Shown: positions 37,722 to 47,943 of the stretch, piece after piece
Layout: each line of letters begins with the position of its first letter
How positions within the stretch are numbered: the stretch's first letter is position 1
Source of the DNA: Methylobacter marinus A45
Lineage (GTDB): Bacteria; Pseudomonadota; Gammaproteobacteria; Methylococcales; Methylomonadaceae
Reading direction: 5' to 3'
DNA: 64,000 bases
NCBI RefSeq assembly: GCF_000383855.1
Contig: NZ_KB912877.1
Span: 776,516-840,515 of the forward strand
Notes under the pieces: generated by a model
Seen by the model: only the letters and a program-made list of their open reading frames with translations
Databases searched by the model: none
Told to the model about the DNA's origin: nothing
Made by a program: the position numbers and the translations under genes

Positions 37722-39629
37722 TTACTTTTTGTCTTCAATCTCTTTCGTTAACCGTTCGGCAAATGCACTGATTGACAGACTACCTAAATCCTCACCCTTT
37801 TGCGTACGCACCGAGATCGTTTGATCATCCAATTCCTTATCTCCAATGATCAAAAGATAGGGCACGCGCTGCATGGAATGCTCGCGAATTTTAAACCCGA
37901 TCTTTTCATTTCTCAAGTCTATTTTCACCCTGAAACCTTGCTTCTCGAGGTTTTGCGCAAGCTCCGAGGCATATTCGGCATGTCGATCGGTGATCGTCAT
38001 CAGTACGGCCTGTACCGGCGCCAGCCAGGCAGGGAATGTGCCTGCATGCTGCTCTATCAGAATGCCGATAAAGCGCTCTAACGAACCAAGTATGGCTCTG
38101 TGCAGCATAACCGGCACTTGTCTTGAGCCGTCTTCGGCAATATAGGTGGCACCCAGCCGGCCAGGCATGGAGAAATCGACCTGGATCGTGCCACACTGCC
38201 AGACACGTCCAATACAATCCTTCAATGAAAATTCAATTTTAGGCCCGTAAAAAGCACCCTCGCCCGGTTGCAGATCCCATTTCAGGCCTTTATTATTCAG
38301 CGCCAGTTCCAGGGCGCTTTCAGCTTTATCCCAGACCGCGTCGTCGCCGACCCGGTTCTCCGGACGCGTCGATAATTTGATAATGACTTCTTCGAAACCG
38401 AAATCCTTGTATACGTCGAACAGCATATCGATAAAAGTCGATACCTCGTCCTGGATCTGGTTTTCCGCACAGAAGATGTGCGCATCATCCTGCACGAAGT
38501 TTCTGACCCGCATCAGGCCATGCAATGTGCCCGATGGTTCGTTGCGGTGACACGAGCCGAATTCCGCCAGACGGATCGGTAAGTCTCGATAACTTTTAAT
38601 GCCCTGATTGTAAATCTGCACGTGGCAAGGGCAGTTCATAGGCTTGATGGCATAGTCACGATGCTCGGAATGCGTCGTGAAAATCATGTCGCCGAACTTA
38701 TCCCAGTGCCCGGACTTTTCCCACAGGGAACGGTCCACGACCTGCGGCGTTCTTACTTCCCCGTAACCATTCGTGCGCAACTTCTGGCGGATATACTGCT
38801 CAACCTGCTGATAAATGGTCCAGCCTTTATCGTGCCAGAACACCATGCCGGGCGCTTCCTCCTGGGAATGGAACAGATCCAGGGTTTTCGCCAATTTACG
38901 GTGATCGCGCTTTTCCGCTTCTTCCAGGCGATGCAGATAAGCCTGCAACTCTTTTTTATCGCCCCATGCCGTGCCGTAAATACGCTGCAGCATCTCATTG
39001 TCGGAATTACCGCGCCAGTAGGCGCCGGCAATCTTCATGAGCTTGAAGGCTTTTAATTTGCCCGTGCTCGGCACATGGGGGCCTCGGCATAAATCGGTAA
39101 ATCCGCCCTGCTCGTATAAAGACAGATCCTCATTGGCCGGAATGGATTCAATGATTTCCGCTTTGTATTCCTCACCCTGGTTTCTAAAGAATTTTACCGC
39201 TTCGTCTCTGGGCAACACCGTACGCTTGACCGGATAATCCTGATCGGCCAATTGCTGCATTTTTTTCTCGATGGCGGCCAGATCTTCGGGGGTAAACGGT
39301 CGTTCGTAGGCAAAATCGTAATAGAAGCCGTTTTCGATGACCGGACCGATAGTGACTTGCGCCTGCGGGAAGAGTTCTTTGACGGCTTGGGCCAAAAGGT
39401 GGGCGGTGGAATGACGAATAACATCGACACCCGCTTCATCCTTGGAAGTGACAATTTGAAGCGTGGCGTCGTTTTCGATTAATGTACTGGCATCGACAAG
39501 CTTGCCGTCCAGTTTGCCTGCCAGGGTCGCCTTAGCCAATCCGGAGCCGATGGATTGAGCAACCTCCATCACTGTAACAGCTTGGTCATACTCGCGATGA
39601 GAGCCATCAGGAAGGGTAATTACCGGCAT
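37722..39629 (-). CDS. thrS: Threonyl-tRNA synthetase
   Basis: A 635-residue enzyme. Domains: TGS (1-62), the editing domain with [16 protein letters not shown] near 77-92, and a class II core. The core includes the zinc site ([17 protein letters not shown]), motif 2 ([20 protein letters not shown]) and motif 3 near [19 protein letters not shown]. The anticodon-binding domain follows at about 535-635. Complete and of normal length. Upstream is tRNA-Val with its own terminator. Confidence 0.98.
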   Translation of the reverse strand: MPVITLPDGSHREYDQAVTVMEVAQSIGSGLAKATLAGKLDGKLVDASTLIENDATLQIVTSKDEAGVDVIRHSTAHLLAQAVKELFPQAQVTIGPVIENGFYYDFAYERPFTPEDLAAIEKKMQQLADQDYPVKRTVLPRDEAVKFFRNQGEEYKAEIIESIPANEDLSLYEQGGFTDLCRGPHVPSTGKLKAFKLMKIAGAYWRGNSDNEMLQRIYGTAWGDKKELQAYLHRLEEAEKRDHRKLAKTLDLFHSQEEAPGMVFWHDKGWTIYQQVEQYIRQKLRTNGYGEVRTPQVVDRSLWEKSGHWDKFGDMIFTTHSEHRDYAIKPMNCPCHVQIYNQGIKSYRDLPIRLAEFGSCHRNEPSGTLHGLMRVRNFVQDDAHIFCAENQIQDEVSTFIDMLFDVYKDFGFEEVIIKLSTRPENRVGDDAVWDKAESALELALNNKGLKWDLQPGEGAFYGPKIEFSLKDCIGRVWQCGTIQVDFSMPGRLGATYIAEDGSRQVPVMLHRAILGSLERFIGILIEQHAGTFPAWLAPVQAVLMTITDRHAEYASELAQNLEKQGFRVKIDLRNEKIGFKIREHSMQRVPYLLIIGDKELDDQTISVRTQKGEDLGSLSISAFAERLTKEIEDKK

Positions 39630-39658
39630 TATTCGTCAACTATATTTAGTTAGTACAA

Positions 39659-39686
39659 TAAAAAAAGCACCGCCGAGCAGTGCTTT
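39659..39686 (-). terminator. Terminator of tRNA-Val
   Basis: On the minus strand AAGCAC and GTGCTT form a short stem with a GC-rich loop, immediately followed by a run of T (39666-39660). It lies between the tRNA-Val 3' end and thrS, so it should end the tRNA transcript. Confidence 0.75.
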
Positions 39687-39694
39687 ATAAAGTC

Positions 39695-39771
39695 TGGTAG
39701 GCGCGATTGGACTCGAACCAACGACCCCCACCATGTCAAGGTGGTGCTCTAACCAACTGAGCTACGCGCCT
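39695..39771 (-). tRNA. tRNA-Val (GAC)
   Basis: A minus-strand cloverleaf with acceptor AGGCGCG/CGCGCCT, D arm GCTCAGTTGGTTAGAGC, anticodon stem CCACC/GGTGG and loop TTGACAT (anticodon GAC). The T arm GTTGG TTCGAGT CCAAT is present and the encoded 3' end is ACCA. 77 bases including CCA. Confidence 0.96.
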
Positions 39772-39830
39772 GAAGCCTGTGTAACTTCAGAGCCGGCTAT
39801 TATACTTACAGTTTTTTATTATGCAACTTT

Positions 39831-41837
<2,007 letters not shown>

Positions 41838-41945
41838 TCAAAACTTCTCAGGAAATTAATCATTTTTAACAGTGGACTGTTAGCAAGCCATTATACATAG
41901 AGTATAATCTTCGTTATTTCTGACATTGATTTTACACGGCGGAAT

Positions 41946-43127
41946 ATGAGCATCAAACTATCTGATAGAGTGCAAGCAGTTAAACCCTCTCCTACCCTGG
42001 CCATTACCGCCAGAGCAGCGGAAATGCGCGCTGCCGGTAAGGACATTATTGGACTGGGCGCGGGCGAACCCGATTTCGACACGCCGGATCACATCAAAGC
42101 AGCCGCGGTTAAGGCACTAGACAACGGTTTTACCAAATATACTGCAGTCGACGGCATTCCGAGCTTAAAAAAAGCCATTATCAACAAGTTTAAAAACGAT
42201 AACGGCCTGGATTACCAGCCCAAACAGATCCTGGTTTCCTGCGGCGGCAAGCAAAGCTCGTACAATCTGGCTCAAGCCCTGCTCAACCCCGGCGATGAAG
42301 TCATTATTCCAGCACCGTTCTGGGTTTCTTATCCCGACATGGTGCTGCTGGCGGACGGCGTGCCTGTTATTATCGAAACCACACAGGCGCAGCAATTTAA
42401 AATCACGCCGGAGCAGTTGCGCGCGGCCATCACCGACAAGACCCGGCTGATGTTCATCAACAGCCCGTCCAACCCGTCCGGTATCGCCTACACCCTGGAC
42501 GAACTGAAAGCCATCGGCGATGTACTCAAGGAGTTTCCGAACATCATCATCGCCACCGATGACATGTATGAGCATATCCTCTGGAAAAAAGACACGTTCG
42601 TTAACATCCTGAATGCGCACCCTGACCTGTACGACCGTACTGTGGTCATGAATGGCGTATCGAAGGCCTATTCAATGACCGGCTGGCGTATCGGTTATGC
42701 GGCCGGCCCCGTCGACCTGATCGCGGCCATGTGCACGATCCAGTCGCAAAGCACCTCCAACCCGACCTCGATTTCGCAAGTCGCCGCCGAGGCAGCCTTG
42801 ACCGGCGACCAGTCGTTTATCGACAACATGCGCGACGAATTTAAAAAGCGCCATGACTTCGTCGTCTCTGAATTCAATAAAATCGACGGCATCGACTGCT
42901 TGGGCACGGACGGCACGTTTTATGTGTTCCCGAATGTGGAAAAGCTCATCGAAAGGCTCGACAACATCAATGACGACCTTGAATTCGCCGAGTATCTGAT
43001 CGAACAGGCCGGCGTCGCGCTGGTTCCCGGTTCCGCGTTCGGCTGCCCCGGCCATATCCGCATTTCCATCGCCACCAGCATGGCCAACCTGGAAAATGCC
43101 CTGGAGCGCATCAGAAACGCCATCTGA
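41946..43127 (+). CDS. aspC: Aspartate aminotransferase (class I PLP enzyme)
   Basis: A 393-residue fold-type I aminotransferase. ITARAAEMRAAGKDIIGLGA starts the small domain. FINSPSNPSGIAYTLDELKA holds the substrate-contacting Asn. NGVSKAYSMTGWRIGYAAGP contains the PLP-binding lysine, and the C-terminal GHIRISIATS arginine binds the alpha-carboxylate. This 1-gamma/Ib group uses aspartate, though some members prefer other amino acids or prephenate. It has its own terminator. Confidence 0.92.
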   Translation: MSIKLSDRVQAVKPSPTLAITARAAEMRAAGKDIIGLGAGEPDFDTPDHIKAAAVKALDNGFTKYTAVDGIPSLKKAIINKFKNDNGLDYQPKQILVSCGGKQSSYNLAQALLNPGDEVIIPAPFWVSYPDMVLLADGVPVIIETTQAQQFKITPEQLRAAITDKTRLMFINSPSNPSGIAYTLDELKAIGDVLKEFPNIIIATDDMYEHILWKKDTFVNILNAHPDLYDRTVVMNGVSKAYSMTGWRIGYAAGPVDLIAAMCTIQSQSTSNPTSISQVAAEAALTGDQSFIDNMRDEFKKRHDFVVSEFNKIDGIDCLGTDGTFYVFPNVEKLIERLDNINDDLEFAEYLIEQAGVALVPGSAFGCPGHIRISIATSMANLENALERIRNAI

Positions 43128-43153
43128 AAAACTGCTTCGCATTGATAAACAAC

Positions 43154-43187
43154 AGGGCGACTGCAGCTATGCAGCCGCCCTTTTTTT
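43154..43187 (+). terminator. Terminator of the aminotransferase gene
   Basis: The GGGCGACTGCA and TGCAGCCGCCC arms form an 11-bp stem with one mismatch and a GCTA loop, followed by TTTTTTT. It lies 27 bases after the stop codon. Confidence 0.9.
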
Positions 43188-43237
43188 ATCCGCAGGGATT
43201 GAACCCGATTCCTGTTAAACGATCCGGCAGGCGCAAG

Positions 43238-43837
43238 CTAATCGCCCGCCACGCGCCAGTTCGACAGTATCGGCAGCCCCCGCACCCGACAGCCCAGCGC
43301 TTCGAGCCACTTCGCGACCATCTGGTTGGAATTGTGCGAAAGCGTGTAGGGCTCGGGGTGAGGCACGAAGTCCAGATCCATTTGGGCGTTGTAGACCCGC
43401 ACCGGCAGCGCCGCCTGATACAAATCATCCAACTTTTCGCGCAGCCTGAGCACATCCGACGCTTCCGCACGCAATTCGATTAACTGTTCGATTCCGATGC
43501 GCACCTGACTGCGTACGTTCGCCGCGGTCCGCGCCCCCGGCAGTTCGCGGCGGCCTAGCGCGGCCTGGGTGTCTCCGAACAGCGCGCTAAAACCGCTGGC
43601 CAGACCGGTCCGGCCCAGAGCGTAATACTGCCAATCGCCGTAAGAGTATCGGACCAGCCCCCCGCTTTCAGCGGGAAGCACAAGACTGGAATGACGACCA
43701 TGATCCAGCAGGAACACGGGCACCGGTTCGCTCAGTTGACGGGGCAGATCCAGTCGCACCGCGCAACCGCCCAGCCATAATGGCAGGGCCAGGAGCAGAA
43801 TAGGCAGTGCGGGGCAATAGGTCAGCGATAAGCGCAT
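43238..43837 (-). CDS. DUF2459-like lipoprotein
   Basis: A 199-residue predicted lipoprotein. Residues 1-25 form a signal with the lipobox LGGC (Cys25). The body includes PVFLLDHGRHSSLVLP, YSYGDWQYYALGRTG and a late NSNQMVAKWLEALGC. This pattern (HSS, GDW.YYA, NSN..VA.WL) is like the DUF2459 family, whose function is unknown. It is convergent with the aminotransferase. No partner gene. Confidence 0.7.
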   Translation of the reverse strand: MRLSLTYCPALPILLLALPLWLGGCAVRLDLPRQLSEPVPVFLLDHGRHSSLVLPAESGGLVRYSYGDWQYYALGRTGLASGFSALFGDTQAALGRRELPGARTAANVRSQVRIGIEQLIELRAEASDVLRLREKLDDLYQAALPVRVYNAQMDLDFVPHPEPYTLSHNSNQMVAKWLEALGCRVRGLPILSNWRVAGD

Positions 43838-43947
43838 TGTTTTTCGTCACGGCTGAGGGTATTGCAGTTGAATACCGTCCTGAAAAATTGTTGTTCCGAA
43901 TTCGATTCGGAAAACAGTGTCTTCAGGCAATATACCCCTGATAAAAA

Positions 43948-44490
43948 TCAGCGCCTTCCATGGCTGTAAAGATTGTTAAACAAACGAATGACAACAGCGA
44001 TCATGGTCTGGGTGATCTTGATGGCAGGAACGCGGCTCGGATTTTCCGAGGCATAATCGTCAATCGCTTCATTCATGAGCTTGACCAGGCCCAGCTGAGG
44101 ATTATCCTCGATGACCCGGCTTGCGAATCTATCCTGCAGCCTGGCCCTGATCTTATCATCCATGGGTTTTTCCTTGATTAACGATTGCAGTTCCGCGTCC
44201 AAAAGCACCGCTTGTTTTTCCGCCCAGTCGAAATCCATGTCATTCTGGGATGGAAGAGGGCCGAAGGCCTTTTGGAAGACGCACAGCACATCGAAGCACA
44301 ACTCCATGAACAGGTACGACATATCCTGGTTTTCCCGGGCGATGACCGCCGGAAACATGCCAAAAATAGTCTGGGCGAGTCCAGTCTGATCCAGTTGAAA
44401 CTGCTCGAGCATGCTTCTGCCGGTTTCCTCGTCGATGCTCTTGGCGTATTCCAGGGCTTGGTAGAGTTCTTGGTTGGTAAGTTCGTGCAT
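43948..44490 (-). CDS. Hypothetical helical protein
   Basis: A 180-residue soluble, acidic protein with no signal peptide or membrane segment, predicted mainly helical. Recognisable stretches are MHELTNQELYQALEYAKSID and DMSYLFMELCFDVLCVFQKA; no family assigned. GAGG lies 5 bases before the ATG, supporting translation. It stands alone, with about 110 bases to its downstream neighbour and no operon partner. The following bases 44491-44915 contain no convincing gene. Confidence 0.65.
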   Translation of the reverse strand: MHELTNQELYQALEYAKSIDEETGRSMLEQFQLDQTGLAQTIFGMFPAVIARENQDMSYLFMELCFDVLCVFQKAFGPLPSQNDMDFDWAEKQAVLLDAELQSLIKEKPMDDKIRARLQDRFASRVIEDNPQLGLVKLMNEAIDDYASENPSRVPAIKITQTMIAVVIRLFNNLYSHGRR

Positions 44491-44915
44491 AATCGCCTCA
44501 ATAATTCATAGCCTTCGCCAGGATAACCCCGGCGAAGGCAAAAAATGAATGAATCTTATCAGCCCAAGGCAGAGAAATCTTTCAAATTCGTGAAAGCATA
44601 GGCTGGCGGCAGGGCACTGTGGGAATCTTAATGGCCGATCCACGCTGAAAACCTGCCACAATCGGCAAGGTAATTATAGGGAGAGAAGGTAACGACAAAC
44701 ACAGGATTGAAGCTGAAAGGGCCGGAGGTCCGGCTGGGAAGGCACCTTTGCCTGGCCAATCCTGTCTTTGCGGATTCAGGAGGGACTTCAGTACGATGCC
44801 CCATTTCGCCGTACTATTCACATCTTGTCGGTAATCGCAGGGCATGCGCACCATATATGCCAGGCCCTGTGCTGGAAATATAGGATGCGCAATCCACCCT
44901 GCCCGATCCGTGGCT

Positions 44916-45371
44916 TTACTCACAACGCCATTGGTTAAACCAGTTCGCAAGCTCTTGCTTATCTGCCGTTGGTGCCGCGGATACACAGATGCCGATAGTG
45001 TTGCCTTCAACCAGGCCAATGGCCGCGTGCTCGCCAACCTTAAGCTTTTGGGCTTCCATGCCGGGGATCCGTATGGACAGTTCCCTGCCTACCAGGTTTT
45101 CCTGGCCGGATTCTATAGAGGCGGACACATCCGTAGCATCGGGAAGCGCGTTGGCCATCGACGGCGATGCGCCAATGCCGAAAAGCCCTTTGGATGCTTT
45201 TGAAATTTTCTTGATATTGATTAAAAGTTTCGTCTCCATTTGCCGTCCTGCGGGCCATTCCCATTTAATTTCAAGGATTTGAGTTGACATAGCTGAGCAT
45301 CCTCCAGAAAACGCCATTGTGGCGATAAAAATCATGCAAAATCCAAAAATAACTGATGTAGTCGACTTCAT
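44916..45371 (-). CDS. Secreted protein, possible partner of the upstream gene
   Basis: A 151-residue protein with an N-terminal signal (SVIFGFCMIFIATMAFSGG, then Cys25, a poor lipobox). The exported part is KWEWPAGRQMETKLLINIKK, an Ala/Gly-rich middle, and a final NWFNQWRCE. No family recognised. AAGGGG is placed 7 bases before ATG 45371; the frame runs on to 45485 inside the upstream gene. It begins 17 bases after the upstream stop, so the two form an operon. Confidence 0.65.
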   Translation of the reverse strand: MKSTTSVIFGFCMIFIATMAFSGGCSAMSTQILEIKWEWPAGRQMETKLLINIKKISKASKGLFGIGASPSMANALPDATDVSASIESGQENLVGRELSIRIPGMEAQKLKVGEHAAIGLVEGNTIGICVSAAPTADKQELANWFNQWRCE

Positions 45372-45388
45372 AGTAAATCCCCTTATTT

Positions 45389-46015
45389 TTAGGGTGTGTC
45401 CACCGTCAACATATAACCCGATCCGAATGCGGAAAAGCCTACATAACCACTGATCACGGATACTTTTCCAGCTTTTTCCACGCACAGTTGACGATAGAGA
45501 TTATCGGGCGTATCCAGCCCCGGAATACCGCCGGCCAAAATGCCCGCGTTTCGAAACGCCATGGATGCGTGCGTGGAGCAATTCCAGCCCAGAATATGGA
45601 ACGATCCGGGATCGGCCATCATATCCGTCCAGGCCCGGTCAAAAGCACGCGCCTCGGCCGCGGAAACCTGAACGAACAAGACCGTTGATATGGTCCCCGT
45701 GCCCCGCGCGACCGTCATATCGACATAGTTGGCACGAGCCCGTGAAAGCCCGGCAAAATCATAAACGACACCGGTCATGCCCATGCCGCTGGAGTTAGAG
45801 GAATTTGCGCTGCGCCTGCTTGACTCCCCAATACCCGACGAAGCGCCGCCGCTGCTGCCATCATTTCCCGTACCGAAAAATCCGATGGGAGCACCATTTG
45901 ACAGAATGCAATCAGCGTGTTGTTCCATAACGCCCGGAGCATGGCTATGGGATGTTTTCCCACGAACGATAAGAGCGACCCGGTCGCCGGAAAAAGTAAA
46001 AGTAGATGCGGTCAT
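45389..46015 (-). CDS. Hypothetical protein with permuted papain-like cysteine motif
   Basis: A 208-residue protein without signal peptide. The N-terminal part has DRVALIVRGKTSHSHAP and EQHADCI. A Gly/Ser-rich linker (about 51-80) follows. The C-terminal part contains FHILGWNCSTHASMAFRNAG, with Cys146 and His149, resembling the NC..H/F motif of permuted NlpC/P60 or LRAT-like amidases. The earlier His (23, 25 or 33) could complete the site. This is pattern-based only. AGGGAG lies 10 bases before ATG 46015. Coexpressed with the secreted protein downstream. Confidence 0.6.
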   Translation of the reverse strand: MTASTFTFSGDRVALIVRGKTSHSHAPGVMEQHADCILSNGAPIGFFGTGNDGSSGGASSGIGESSRRSANSSNSSGMGMTGVVYDFAGLSRARANYVDMTVARGTGTISTVLFVQVSAAEARAFDRAWTDMMADPGSFHILGWNCSTHASMAFRNAGILAGGIPGLDTPDNLYRQLCVEKAGKVSVISGYVGFSAFGSGYMLTVDTP

Positions 46016-46057
46016 TAAACAAAAGCTCCCTGTTTGAAGAATAATGAATTTTGCCAA

Positions 46058-47100
46058 GCCAATATGTTTTTAGGCGCGTGATTTATGGCCTTTTATTTTT
46101 TAACTAATCGGACTTAGGCAATTTGTGAAAATAGAACACAAACCCTGTTAAGTCAAACTGGACAATAAAAACTTCCAAAGGACTTTTTGGCCGTTTCCAT
46201 AATCCTCGTCCATGCCTTCTGCGATACAGGCTGGCGTAATAATTTTGATACGTTATCGGATGGATTTTATCTTGGCGGGAACTGAGCCAGGACGCCGGAC
46301 CAGACGGTTCAGGTCTATGTAGCGGCAGACTAGAGGACGAGGCAATATCATACGGCCCTACTACCGTTTGTGATCAATGGGCCTGGTCAACCCAGCCCAT
46401 TTTCTTGTGCTTGAATGTGAATTGCAAGGCTGTCGCGAATGGCGTGCACATCTAGAAAAGAAGGTTGCCAAAAAACCGATCATGCCTGCCTTATCTTATG
46501 CCGCATCCCTGTGTCAGGGCTATTCCCTGCCCTGTTTCACCGGCACGCTTGGGCCGCTGAAATCCAATACGATCCATGTGGAGCCAGACTATAGTTGAAT
46601 TTTATTAACCGCTCAATCCGACTGCGGGAAGTTTGCATTCATTTTGTGATGAATATCACAGTTTATTATGAAGTGATGGTACGTATGGGAGCAGGACCGT
46701 TCAGGACCAATCCTGTTAGACTGAGGAATACGCAATTTAGCCTGGCCGGTCGGGTAAGGTGCCGTGCAGAGGCCGAGCCCTTGGAACTCATGATCCTGCG
46801 TGGGAACCGGTAATTCTTTCACAGTCCCGGGATCCATTCTTACGCCGGAGCGTGGAACGAGTAATATTATGTAGGTGCGAATTCATTCGCACTAAAATGC
46901 GTAACCGACGAAGTAGCGAGCGCCCCTGGTACCCACGATCCTCCGTGGGAACCGATATTCTTTCATAGCCTCGGTATGCAACGAGCAATGTTATGTAGGT
47001 GCGAATTCATTTATGCCCTATGGGTACTTGTGCCCTTCAGGATATTCGCACTGAGCGGAAGCCTTTTGAGGCGCAAGTGAATTCGGCCCTAAGGGTTCGG
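46058..47100. other. Repeat-rich non-coding region
   Basis: A 1-kb stretch without a gene I can support. An open frame at 46377-46598 has no ribosome binding site or recognisable motif. GTGGGAACCG/TCTTTCA repeats occur at 46797-46970, similar to the first 200 bases of the window. TGCGAATTCATTCGCA-type palindromes lie at 46871-46893 and, degenerate, at 46994-47093. Confidence 0.6.
46994..47093. repeat. Degenerate nested REP palindrome
   Basis: A diverged version of the element at 26969-27066. TGTAGGTGCGAATTCATTTA and CTTGTGCCCTTCAGGATATT are kept on the left. The right arm has drifted (GCAAGTGAATTCGGCCC). A simple copy sits just upstream at 46871-46893. Confidence 0.75.
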
Positions 47101-47493
47101 CTAAAAATGACTGCCTGAAATTAGCTCGCGAACGATGCGCCTCCTGTCGTCGGCACATCCTAATAGCTCTGAATAGGAAAAAATCGGTGAGATTGGTTGA
47201 CTTTGAACAGAGTATCTACCAAGTTCTTCATGGTGTGCATTTTTGCACTCCCACGGTTGTTCTGGCGAATGTCTTTCAGCTTCCCATCCATCAGGAAGAT
47301 CAACTAATTCATCGAGAGATGGATCTCTTTCAACTAAATGACCTATTCCAACTAAATGGCCATCATCACTATGATCATTTCCTCCACACAGGCATTGCCA
47401 ATCTCCGTCTTCGTGAACAACAAGCAAGATCGGCCTGGTAGCTTTAAAAACATGAGGGCAAACAAATACCCCAAGATCCGAGTTAAATTTCAT
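47101..47493 (-). CDS. Hypothetical protein in the Rhs locus
   Basis: A 130-residue soluble protein starting MKFNSDLGVFVCPHVFKATR. It continues LLVVHEDGDWQCLCGGNDHS and DPSLDELVDLPDGWEAER, a pattern I associate with small proteins found in many proteobacteria without known function. It is the last gene of the minus-strand Rhs locus. A second immunity protein or unrelated cargo are both possible. ATG 47493 was chosen by conservation; ATG 47502 is an alternative and the frame reaches 47574. Confidence 0.65.
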   Translation of the reverse strand: MKFNSDLGVFVCPHVFKATRPILLVVHEDGDWQCLCGGNDHSDDGHLVGIGHLVERDPSLDELVDLPDGWEAERHSPEQPWECKNAHHEELGRYSVQSQPISPIFSYSELLGCADDRRRIVRELISGSHF

Positions 47494-47588
47494 TATCGCC
47501 ATTTCAAGCAGACCAGTAATATTACGGAACATTACGGTTTTAAGGCTCCGTTTGTTGGTAGATTGCCAAAGCAAGTCCAGTCTACGCG

Positions 47589-47933
47589 CTACTTTGGTTT
47601 ATGCTTATACCCCGTTAAAGGTGCAGTTGTGATGATAAAGACATCATGCACTTCAATCTCTTCACGTATCATTTCCAAGGCTCTTGCATTATTTATCGCT
47701 GCTTCAGTCTCGGATACTGGCGGATCAACACCATCCCATATACAATCAAGGCGAGCTTCAAAGCCAGGATTGTGCCATATTCCTCCTTCGATTCTTACCA
47801 CTACAAGGCCATGCTCAAGAGCCTTGTTGCAAACCTCTTGAGCTGCGTTAGGCGTTAGTTTCATAACGACCGATCCATTCAACTCAAAAAAATCAATTGA
47901 AGAATCATATAATCGTGCCCTATCGACTTTCAT
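47589..47933 (-). CDS. Candidate immunity protein for the Rhs toxin
   Basis: A 114-residue soluble protein (MKVDRARLYDSSIDFFELNG, CNKALEHGLVVVRIEGGIWH, ending TTAPLTGYKHKPK). It begins 10 bases after the stop of the Rhs gene, with GAGG 8 bases before the ATG. That is the position and size expected of an immunity gene. I do not see clear similarity to the 83-residue colicin E5 immunity protein, so the role is inferred from context alone. Confidence 0.6.
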   Translation of the reverse strand: MKVDRARLYDSSIDFFELNGSVVMKLTPNAAQEVCNKALEHGLVVVRIEGGIWHNPGFEARLDCIWDGVDPPVSETEAAINNARALEMIREEIEVHDVFIITTAPLTGYKHKPK

Positions 47934-47943
47934 TTTCAGAACC

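Noticed and set aside
41838..41945. A LexA (SOS) box between uvrB and the aminotransferase gene
   Set aside because: ACAGTGGACTGT has the half-sites in the wrong orientation and spacing for the CTGT-N8-ACAG consensus.
44582..45037. A 151-codon minus-strand frame downstream of the secreted protein
   Set aside because: Overlaps the end of the supported gene in another frame and has no start signal or motif.
46377..46598. A 73-codon plus-strand frame in the repeat-rich gap
   Set aside because: No ribosome binding site, motif or partner; the surrounding region is decayed repeats.
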